From positions 1-6,538 of the forward strand of contig JAQTVX010000129.1 in the NCBI GenBank assembly GCA_028706585.1: DNA of 6,538 nucleotides. Direction: 5' to 3'. A model generated the notes under the pieces. That model did not search any database. It was given only the letters and a program-made list of their open reading frames with translations, and had not been told where the DNA came from. The position numbers and the translations under genes are program-made. Below, piece after piece: positions 1-6,538 of the stretch. The stretch comes from Candidatus Krumholzibacteriia bacterium. GTDB lineage: Bacteria; Krumholzibacteriota; Krumholzibacteriia; Krumholzibacteriales; Krumholzibacteriaceae. How positions within the stretch are numbered: the first letter of the stretch is position 1; each line of letters begins with the position of its first letter.

Positions 1-2064
1 GAGGGCGTCCACCTTCTCTTCCTTTATGACCTGCTTGAGAAGCTCGATCGTCCGGTCCATGTTCTCGACGAGCTTGTCCATGTCGAGCTCGACGTCGTCC
101 ATCGCGGCGGCAAGGTCGCTATTCGGAACTTCCTTCATAAGCTTCTGCAGCTTCTCTATCGCCTCGCGGAGATTCTGGTCGTCGATTCTCTCGACCAGCT
201 TCCGGATTTCTTCGATCTTCTCTCCTATTTCCTGCGATGCAGCTCTGTTCTTTTCGATTCCCTCGAGGCTCTCGTCGATCTGGCCCGCGATGTTCCGCAT
301 CTTCTCCTGGAGCTCGCGCTGCTTGTCGATGATCGCGCCGCTCTCGCGACGACGCGCCCAATCGAGATCCCCGTCGGCCTTGAGCTCGTCGGAGAGCTTT
401 TTCAACCGCTCACGGATCTCACGGCCGTCGTCGAGAGCGCCCTCCAGATCCTCTCGCCGCTGCGCGTCGGCGTCCTGAATGCCCGCGTAAATCTCGGAGA
501 TCGACGGCACGATGAGACTCCGCGTCTCCGTGCGCGCCCTGAGCGGCCCCGTAGCGGTATTGTTGTCCTCCGCTTCGAGATAATAGAGAATCCTGTCCCC
601 CGGAAACACGTTCGCGTCCTCGAGCGACCACGGAAAGAGAGCATCGACCGCCGTGACCGGCCCCGGCGAAGGAAGCGCGACCGGCACGGCTCTGAAGCAC
701 TCGTCCTTTCCGTCGCGCATGGAATAGAGCCGGAGCGCCGCGATGCCATAATCGTCCGAGCCGCGATACAGGAGATCGACGGAGAGGGTCCGCGGAAGCT
801 GAGCCTCGTCATCCGGAGCGATGATCTCGATGCTCGGCGGCTTGTCGCCCAGCGCCGCGATCGGGTACTTGACCGTATGGTCGTTCGCGAAGCCCAGCGA
901 ATCGACGACCTCTACGACGAAGGTGTCGCTCGTCGTGATCATAAAAGCCGCATCGAAACCGCCGGGGACGATTTTCAACGGGACGCTCCCGCCGCCGGCG
1001 AAACGTATCCATCCGCCACGCAGCGGCTTGCTCGATAGCCCTTCGAGCTCGACCCTCGTGCCGCCCAGCGCGGCGATCTTTCCCGTGAGCGGATTCAGAG
1101 TGTCGGGTTCGGCGAGCGTGTAGCGCGGATAGCTCAGAACGGCGATTATGCCGTTTACGACCGGCCGGTGGATCACGGTCACGCGATAGTCCGGCGTCCG
1201 CGCGCCCCCCACCGAGAAGCAGTACGCGAAATCGTCCCGAACGTCGGCGAACGCGTGGCGGTAAACGGAAATCCCCATGCGGTCGCCGGCGAGCCTCTCG
1301 GCCGGCACCTCGATGCGGTTCCTGACGCCCGGCACCGGGCTCACCAGAAGCGTCGCATCAGCCCGCATCGATCCGAAATTCATCGCCTCGACCGTGACGC
1401 TATCCCCGGGCAGCACGCTGCGGTCCCCCGACAGCACAACGAGATTATACCGGTACGGGAACCGGAATGATTTCTGCGGATCCGCAATCGAGGCGCCCAC
1501 GGCGCAGGGGTCCGCCCCGAAAAACGCGATCTCCAGCGCGATGATTGCGCCGAAGACCATTCCCGCCGCGGTCCACGCCGGCCCCCCGGCACCTGAAAAG
1601 ACCCTGCGCGGATCGAGGCCCCTCAGACGCGCCCCGGCGCGGTTCACGGTCGCCTCCAGCAGAAACGGCGAATAGGACTCGATCCGCTCGCCGCCTTTGG
1701 AAAATTCCAGGGCGGCCGCGAGAAGGTTTCCGGAGCCCAGACGCCTGTCGAGCTCTCCGGCCAGCCACCGCTCGCTCCGCACGGGCCGCGCCTGGGCTGC
1801 GGCGGCGACGCCGGAGGCGGCCGCAACGGCGCCCCAGAACACGATGAACGAGATCAGCGGAAAGAACCGGGAGCCGCCGAACGCGAGATCCCCCGCGAGA
1901 AGAACCGCGAATGCGGCAAGCGCCGCGCAGAGGACGAGAGCCGCCGCTCCACGCGCACTCGAGCGACGCAGCGAGGACAGGAGCCGCGAGAGTTCCCTGC
2001 GGAACTCGCTGCCGGCCGCGGCGCCGCGGCCCGGATTGTCACGTCCAAGAGATTTCATGCCCAT
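1..2064 (-). CDS. DUF4175-family membrane protein with coiled coil, C-terminus cut by window edge
   Basis: Function is unknown; the family is recognised from its architecture. An unbroken frame gives 688 residues before the left edge. Three membrane helices are visible at about residues 40-61, 67-90 and 163-184. A beta-rich extracytoplasmic part follows (about 200-520), with the family-like stretches LSYPRYTLAEPDTL near 310-323, LGGTRVELEG near 333-342 and GSDDYGIAALRLY near 435-447, which look like Ig-like or carbohydrate-binding-type folds. From about residue 525 to the edge the protein is highly charged and helical (for example KQRELQEKMRNIAGQID at 581-597), a coiled coil typical of this family. 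An in-frame TGA at 2085-2083 limits the start to the ATG at 2064 or the one at 2058. Neither has a strong Shine-Dalgarno sequence, so translation probably depends on coupling to the DUF4159 gene 24 bases upstream. Family members usually continue with more low-complexity coiled coil, so a substantial C-terminal part is likely missing. Confidence 0.85.
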   Translation of the reverse strand, partial: MGMKSLGRDNPGRGAAAGSEFRRELSRLLSSLRRSSARGAAALVLCAALAAFAVLLAGDLAFGGSRFFPLISFIVFWGAVAAASGVAAAAQARPVRSERWLAGELDRRLGSGNLLAAALEFSKGGERIESYSPFLLEATVNRAGARLRGLDPRRVFSGAGGPAWTAAGMVFGAIIALEIAFFGADPCAVGASIADPQKSFRFPYRYNLVVLSGDRSVLPGDSVTVEAMNFGSMRADATLLVSPVPGVRNRIEVPAERLAGDRMGISVYRHAFADVRDDFAYCFSVGGARTPDYRVTVIHRPVVNGIIAVLSYPRYTLAEPDTLNPLTGKIAALGGTRVELEGLSSKPLRGGWIRFAGGGSVPLKIVPGGFDAAFMITTSDTFVVEVVDSLGFANDHTVKYPIAALGDKPPSIEIIAPDDEAQLPRTLSVDLLYRGSDDYGIAALRLYSMRDGKDECFRAVPVALPSPGPVTAVDALFPWSLEDANVFPGDRILYYLEAEDNNTATGPLRARTETRSLIVPSISEIYAGIQDADAQRREDLEGALDDGREIRERLKKLSDELKADGDLDWARRRESGAIIDKQRELQEKMRNIAGQIDESLEGIEKNRAASQEIGEKIEEIRKLVERIDDQNLREAIEKLQKLMKEVPNSDLAAAMDDVELDMDKLVENMDRTIELLKQVIKEEKVDAL
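2014..2031. repeat. 18-bp perfect GC-only palindrome inside the DUF4175 gene
   Basis: The sequence GGCCGCGGCGCCGCGGCC is its own reverse complement. It lies within codons 12-17 of the DUF4175 gene, in a Gly/Arg/Ala-rich segment. As mRNA it could fold into a hairpin with a 7-pair stem and a 4-base loop, about 30-50 bases downstream of the start codon. It has no U-tract, so it is not an intrinsic terminator. It may simply reflect GC-rich Ala/Gly codons. Confidence 0.4.
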
Positions 2065-2088
2065 CCCAGCGCGCCGAAGCGCTCATCC

Positions 2089-2850
2089 TCATTCCCGAGT
2101 CAGGGCGTAATAGAGAATGTTGACGCCCATCCGTATCGCCTGCTCCCGTTTCTCGGGCGGATCGTTATGCACATCGGCGTCCTCGAGCCCGCATCCGATG
2201 TCGGTCTCGTACGTGTAGAAGATCATGAGCCGCTCGCCGTCGAAGACACCGTAGCCCTGCGGCGGCTTCCCGTCGTGCTCATGGATTTTAGGAGGCCCAT
2301 CGAGCTGATAGAAGCCGCGGTAGATCGGATGGTCGAGAGGCAGCAGCACGAGGTCGAGCTCGGGAAAGAGCTCCTTCACGGTCTTCCTGAACGATGCGTC
2401 CATCCCGTAGCAGTCGTCCGCCCAGAGAAAACCCCCGCCCAAGAGATGAGCGCGCAGCTTCTCGATCTCCTCGCGGGTGAGCTTGACGTTGCCGTGCCCG
2501 GTCATGTATAGAAACGGATGCGCGAATAGCCCCGGATCGCCGAGCTCGATGACGGCCTCGCTCCTTGCGGCCGGAATGAGCGTCCGCTTCTCGAACTCCC
2601 GGAGCAGATTCGGAAGCGAGGACTGATCCGAATACCAGTCGCCGCCGCCTCCGTACCTAACGCGGGCTATGCCGGCGCGGGATTCGTCCACGAGCCTTTC
2701 GCGCTCGCGAGCCGCCGGATCGACCTTCGGGTACCCGCCCGGCGGAATCACGTCCTGCGCGCAGAGCGCGGTGGCGAGCGCCGTCCATGCGGCGAGGACC
2801 GCCACAGCGGCGGCCACGCGCGTCGTGTATGAGCCTGCAGCTCCTTTCAT
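2089..2850 (-). CDS. DUF4159 domain protein, secreted
   Basis: A 253-residue protein with a complete DUF4159 domain; its biochemical role is not established. Residues 1-31 form a Sec-type signal peptide: basic start, hydrophobic core VAAAVAVLAAW, then a small-residue region ending near ALCA before QD. There is no proper lipobox, because the residue before Cys30 is Leu. The mature domain begins after a short basic/acidic linker. Family-like segments are RVRYGGGGDWYSD (63-75), PFLYMTGHGNVKLT (112-125), GGFLWADDCYG (139-149), LPLDHPIYRGFY (170-181) and LMIFYTYETDIGCGLED (208-224). DUF4159 is related to the class I glutamine amidotransferase-like fold; whether Cys147 or the Asp pair before it is catalytic is unknown. 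The ATG lies 2 bases after the kinase stop and lacks a clear Shine-Dalgarno sequence, which implies translational coupling. I considered a GTG at residue 12 and rejected it because it would remove the basic start of the signal peptide. Confidence 0.9.
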   Translation of the reverse strand: MKGAAGSYTTRVAAAVAVLAAWTALATALCAQDVIPPGGYPKVDPAARERERLVDESRAGIARVRYGGGGDWYSDQSSLPNLLREFEKRTLIPAARSEAVIELGDPGLFAHPFLYMTGHGNVKLTREEIEKLRAHLLGGGFLWADDCYGMDASFRKTVKELFPELDLVLLPLDHPIYRGFYQLDGPPKIHEHDGKPPQGYGVFDGERLMIFYTYETDIGCGLEDADVHNDPPEKREQAIRMGVNILYYALTRE

Positions 2851-2852
2851 CT

Positions 2853-5800
2853 CTATGCTAGAGGCAGGATGACCGTCGCCTCTACCCCCTCCGCCCCCTC
2901 CCTGTTCCTGAGCCTGATCTCTCCGTCCATCGCCCGGGCGAGGCTCTGCGAGATCGCGAGCCCGAGCCCAATGCCGTTCGTTTTCGTCGAGAAATACGGC
3001 TCGAAGAGCCGCTGCTGATACTCCTTCGAGAGCCCCTTCCCCGAATCGATCACAACGATACGGGCGGCGCCGCCCTCGCCGCGGCCGGAGACCGATATCT
3101 CCCCGCCGTCCGGCATCGCCTCGATCGCATTCTCAAGGAGATTCGCCAGTATCTTGCGCAGGGCCTCCCGATCGGCGCGCACCGCGATCCCCTCCTCGCA
3201 CGAGAGCCGCACGCGGATTCTCTCGGCGCCCCGGTAATACGAGGTTATCTCGCCGAGGAACCCAGCGAGCGGCACGGACTCCGGGGCCAGCCGCATCACC
3301 TTCCCGAAGTTGGAGAACTCCGTCGCGATGCGCCGGAGAATCTCCGTCTGCTGGACGATCGTGTCGACGCCGTTCTTGAATATGCCTCCGAAATCCTCGC
3401 TCCCCGCCTCGTAGGCCCGCTTCATGAGCTGCGCGGATAGCTTGATCGGCGTGAGCGGATTCTTGACCTCGTGCGCGATCTGCCGCGCCATCTCGACCCA
3501 CGCGGCGAGCTTCTTCGATCTGATGAGCTCCGTGAGATCGTCGAAGACCACGACCGTGCCGAGCCTCTCCCCTCCCTCGACCAGACTCGCCACGACCGCC
3601 TTCACCGTGCGCGTCGTTTCGGCGGAGGCGAGCGTGAACTCGACCTCATGCACATTTCCATCCGCCGCGGTGAGGAGATCGCGCACCCGCGCGAGGCCGC
3701 CAGCGAAGGCATCCTGCGGTTTCTTTCCGACGACGTCCGACGCCGAAACGCCGAGTATGCGCTCCCCCGCGGGATTGAGCGTGATGATGGCGCCGTCGCG
3801 GTCCGTCGCGGACACGCCCGTCGCGACGTTATCGAGAACCGCGGCCAGATAACGCTGGCGCTCGAGGAGATCGCGCCGGGCTTCGCGCAGCGCGCCCGTC
3901 ATCGTGTTGAACGACTCGACGAGCTCCCCGATCTCGTCGGGCGCTCCCGGCTCGAGCATGAATTCGAGCTCTCCCTTGATGATCTTTCTGGTGCCGCCCT
4001 GAAGCGCCGCGATCGGGTTGAATATCTTGCCCGCCAGAAAGACCCCAAGCGTGAGAGTCGCGGCAAAAAGCAGCGCCAGCAGCCCGAAAATGACCGTCGA
4101 GGTCCGCCGCACCTCCTCCCGCAGCAGAATCGGCTGGTACACCATGGGAACGGACAGCACGGCGTTTTCCTCTCCGCCGAGCGCCGCGAGCGGCGCGTTG
4201 GCCACGTGGTAGGAGTAATCGCCGAGCGTTTCCCTGATCACGGCTGCGTTTTCAAACTCGAGGGCGATATCCGCGAATACGGACGGCGCGCATATTTGAT
4301 TGATGAAGCCTCCCACAAAGAGTTCCCGCTCGCTTGTAGCCCGGACAAGGCCGCGGTAGTAAATGCTGATGTCCATCCCGAGCGCGGCCGAGACGCTCTT
4401 CGCGAAATCATCGTCGAGCGCGCGCCGGTAGTATAGATAGCCGCCGCGACTGCCGCGAGAGACGATCGGCACCACGATGCCACCGTACAGGACCGAGGCT
4501 TCGTATGAAACCGCGACCCGGCCGATATTGGAACCCGCGAGGAGCTCGCCGAGCTCGCCCTTCGTGAGCCCGGCTGCCGCGCTGCCGTAGAGCTCCTCGC
4601 CATCGGAGCCTATGAGCGTGAAGCGGCTCGTATCTATCCCGGGGTCACGCGGGATGTTTCCCTTTCCCTCCCGTGCGAGGAGCTCGCCGATGTACTGTCC
4701 GGCCGCGAGCGACACGGCCTCGGTGCGAATCGAGTGATCGATGAGAGACGCCGCGGCCCGCACGCCCAGGAGGGCCTTGCTTTCCTCTTCGGCTCTATAG
4801 CGTCGCGCCAGCACCTGACCCGAGAACGTCCCTAGAACCGCAACGGGCAGAATAGCGACCAGGATAAACGATAGGAGCACCTTCTGCCTGAAACCTAGCC
4901 CCCGTCCCGGTGACACATCGGGCATGACCCCCTTGAGCACCGGGATCCTGCGCAGCACAAACAGGACGACGAACGACACGAGCGTCAGGATGACGTCCAG
5001 CGACACGATGGTCGCCCACCGAATGAGATTCTCCCACACGCTCGCGACGCGATACCCCACGAGATATCCCTCGCCGTTCGCTCCGAGCCTGATGGCGCAT
5101 TCGTACCGCACGTTCCTCACATCCAACGACATCCGCTCACCCTCGTGCGCGGGGAGAACGAATCCCACCCGGAGCCGCGGGTTGGAAGATTTTGCAACGC
5201 GACCGTCGGAAATGAACGCGACGAGCTGCTCATCCGGCTTGTCGCTCCGCCGCTCGCTTCCCGCTTCGATATTCTGGAGGATCTCCGGCGCCATGCGCCC
5301 CGTGCGCGCAAGCAGCTCCGGATTCTCAAAGAAATACGGAACCGTGATCTCGACCCAACCGAGCAGCCCGCCGGGCGGACGAATGATCGGCGCGAATCCG
5401 CAATAGTAGGACACCGCGCCGCTGCGCGTTTCCGCGCGCAGCGACTCCACGAACGGCCCCTGAGCGAGCCGTCCGACATCCACCTCGGCGCGCGGTATCT
5501 CGAACGGCATCCCGACCGCGAACCTCGACAGGAGCGCGCCCGCTGCGTCATATACCTCGAACGCGCACGACAGACCTCCTCGGCTCAGGCTGCTCTCCGC
5601 CCAGACCTCAAACGCGGCGGATTCCTTTCGCGACATGATACTGGACACCATCGCCGGGTTGCCAGCTACGTCCCTGCAGACATCGGGCATGTAGAACTGC
5701 ATCCAGTTATCTTCCGGCCTGTCGAACTCGGCCGCCTTCTCGCGCACGTAGCTCCTCCACAAGTCCCCGTAGCGATCGCTCGAAACGGAGTAAACGGCGA

Positions 5801-6503
5801 GCGCGCACAGGAGAACGAGGAAGAACGATGCGAAGATGATCGATATCGTCTCCTCTTTCTTGAGAAGCGGGAAGATCCTGACCGAGAGCACGACGAGGCC
5901 CGCCGCGACGCAAAGAAGCGGCAGGTGTCCGTGGTGCAGAAACGCGACGCCGACGAGCGCGGCAACCGACGCGGCGATTCCCTCGCCGAGCCGCCCCCCG
6001 CCCCACAGGAGCGCGAGCCGCGCGACGAAGAGCGCCCCGATCAGGACCGCCGAAAGCGCGAGAAGCAGCGAAAGGTGGATGGCAATCACCGAAACATCGA
6101 GGAAGTTCGCGTCCGGGCCGACGAGCCGCGGCACCGCGTTGAACGCGATTCGCCAGACGATGCCCTGGCAAAAATGCACGGCGAGGGCCAGCGCGCCGAA
6201 AATGAGCGCCGTCTTCGCGGCGAAGAGTCGGGCGCTGAATCGTCCGCCGGGGACGAGCGGCCTTTCGAGGTGCCCCCGGTAGTAGGTTCGAAACGCCTTG
6301 ATCGACCCGAACACGAGGATTAACGCAAAGATGGACGTGATCAGAAAATCTCCCGCGTTGCGCACGAATCCACCCGGAAACGCATCGGCGAAGAACGACG
6401 GATCGAACACGGCCGTGCCGATGAGCCCTCCGGGAATGTCGAGCCTGAGCAGCAGGTACCGGATACCTGCGATCGACGAGCCGAGAACGAGGATCCTTCG
6501 CAT
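2853..6503 (-). CDS. NtrY-like membrane sensor histidine kinase with two extracytoplasmic sensor regions
   Basis: This is a 1216-residue sensor kinase expected to autophosphorylate on His and pass phosphate to a response regulator not present here. Membrane helices lie near residues 3-20, 52-70, 94-117, 135-165, 174-190, 193-211 and 218-240. They are followed by an extracytoplasmic region (about 241-492), helices at 494-517 and 540-560, a second extracytoplasmic region (about 565-800) and a helix at 803-825. HAMP spans about 826-880 (IFNPIAAL, then PDEIGELVESFNTM) and PAS about 882-990 (VLDNVATGVSATDRDG). The HisKA H box is ARQIAHEVKNPLTPIK with phospho-acceptor His1011. The ATPase has an N box with Asn1121 and Asn1125, a G1 box DSGKG at 1153-1157, an F box RLFEPYFSTK at 1165-1174 and a G2 box GIGLGLA at 1177-1183, so it looks fully active. 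Typical NtrY proteins are roughly 700-800 residues; the extra length is the N-terminal membrane block and first sensor. The ATG at 6503 has AAGG five bases upstream, but the frame remains open upstream to the window edge, so the start is uncertain. Confidence 0.93.
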   Translation of the reverse strand: MRRILVLGSSIAGIRYLLLRLDIPGGLIGTAVFDPSFFADAFPGGFVRNAGDFLITSIFALILVFGSIKAFRTYYRGHLERPLVPGGRFSARLFAAKTALIFGALALAVHFCQGIVWRIAFNAVPRLVGPDANFLDVSVIAIHLSLLLALSAVLIGALFVARLALLWGGGRLGEGIAASVAALVGVAFLHHGHLPLLCVAAGLVVLSVRIFPLLKKEETISIIFASFFLVLLCALAVYSVSSDRYGDLWRSYVREKAAEFDRPEDNWMQFYMPDVCRDVAGNPAMVSSIMSRKESAAFEVWAESSLSRGGLSCAFEVYDAAGALLSRFAVGMPFEIPRAEVDVGRLAQGPFVESLRAETRSGAVSYYCGFAPIIRPPGGLLGWVEITVPYFFENPELLARTGRMAPEILQNIEAGSERRSDKPDEQLVAFISDGRVAKSSNPRLRVGFVLPAHEGERMSLDVRNVRYECAIRLGANGEGYLVGYRVASVWENLIRWATIVSLDVILTLVSFVVLFVLRRIPVLKGVMPDVSPGRGLGFRQKVLLSFILVAILPVAVLGTFSGQVLARRYRAEEESKALLGVRAAASLIDHSIRTEAVSLAAGQYIGELLAREGKGNIPRDPGIDTSRFTLIGSDGEELYGSAAAGLTKGELGELLAGSNIGRVAVSYEASVLYGGIVVPIVSRGSRGGYLYYRRALDDDFAKSVSAALGMDISIYYRGLVRATSERELFVGGFINQICAPSVFADIALEFENAAVIRETLGDYSYHVANAPLAALGGEENAVLSVPMVYQPILLREEVRRTSTVIFGLLALLFAATLTLGVFLAGKIFNPIAALQGGTRKIIKGELEFMLEPGAPDEIGELVESFNTMTGALREARRDLLERQRYLAAVLDNVATGVSATDRDGAIITLNPAGERILGVSASDVVGKKPQDAFAGGLARVRDLLTAADGNVHEVEFTLASAETTRTVKAVVASLVEGGERLGTVVVFDDLTELIRSKKLAAWVEMARQIAHEVKNPLTPIKLSAQLMKRAYEAGSEDFGGIFKNGVDTIVQQTEILRRIATEFSNFGKVMRLAPESVPLAGFLGEITSYYRGAERIRVRLSCEEGIAVRADREALRKILANLLENAIEAMPDGGEISVSGRGEGGAARIVVIDSGKGLSKEYQQRLFEPYFSTKTNGIGLGLAISQSLARAMDGEIRLRNREGAEGVEATVILPLA

Positions 6504-6538
6504 CAGGACCTTGAAGCGCTCGCTCTCGAGCGCCTGCT

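Noticed and set aside
119..2048. Several short minus-strand open frames of 60-136 codons
   Set aside because: They are alternative frames, mostly Arg-rich, inside the single long DUF4175 frame that runs off the left edge.
2065..2088. Possible promoter or terminator between DUF4159 and DUF4175
   Set aside because: Only 24 bases separate the genes, with no -10/-35-like boxes and no stem with a U-tract.
2851..2852. Possible independent ribosome site or promoter for DUF4159
   Set aside because: The gap is 2 bases and the preceding kinase codons contain no good Shine-Dalgarno at the right distance; AAAGGAG lies just after the ATG, not before it.
3471..4436. 321-codon open frame on the plus strand
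   Set aside because: It is antisense to the HAMP, PAS and HisKA coding region, which has clear conserved motifs on the minus strand; the plus-strand product is charged and low-complexity with no family resemblance.
4542..4559. Tandem 9-base repeat GAGCTCGCC x2
   Set aside because: It is in frame and encodes a Gly-Glu-Leu repeat in the kinase sensor; only two copies, so probably chance.
5145..6323. 392-codon open frame on the plus strand
   Set aside because: It lies entirely antisense to the kinase membrane and sensor region, its product is Arg/Glu-rich with no recognisable domain, and long antisense frames are expected in high-GC genes.

Overview
This window is a high-GC bacterial segment with strong G/C preference at third codon positions. 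It is almost entirely coding, and every gene I can support lies on the minus strand, so the region reads right to left. The gene content suggests an envelope-bearing bacterium, possibly of the FCB group (Gemmatimonadota, Latescibacterota, Eisenbacteria, Krumholzibacteriota or similar). That assignment is an inference from protein families; there is no rRNA or other phylogenetic marker here.

Layout in transcription order. (1) 6503 down to 2853: a very large membrane histidine kinase of the NtrY-like type. It has about seven N-terminal membrane helices, two extracytoplasmic sensor regions, then HAMP, PAS, HisKA and HATPase domains with all catalytic boxes intact. Its frame stays open to the right edge of the window, so the true start may lie outside. 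(2) 2850 down to 2089: a secreted DUF4159 protein that starts 2 bases after the kinase stop. (3) 2064 down to base 1 and beyond: the first 688 residues of a DUF4175-type membrane protein with three membrane helices, beta-rich Ig-like extracytoplasmic domains and a long charged coiled coil. It is cut by the left edge.

The spacings of 2 and 24 bases, with no room for a promoter or terminator, make one operon very likely. DUF4159 and DUF4175 proteins are known from gene neighbourhoods that often also hold MoxR ATPases, DUF58 and von Willebrand A proteins; none of those is visible here. My inference is that the kinase senses an envelope or external signal and is co-expressed with two exported or membrane-anchored proteins of unknown function. 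No response regulator is in the window.

There is no stretch over 300 bases without a gene. I see no tRNA, rRNA, CRISPR array, insertion sequence, terminator or recognisable promoter. The long plus-strand open frames are antisense shadows of the kinase gene.
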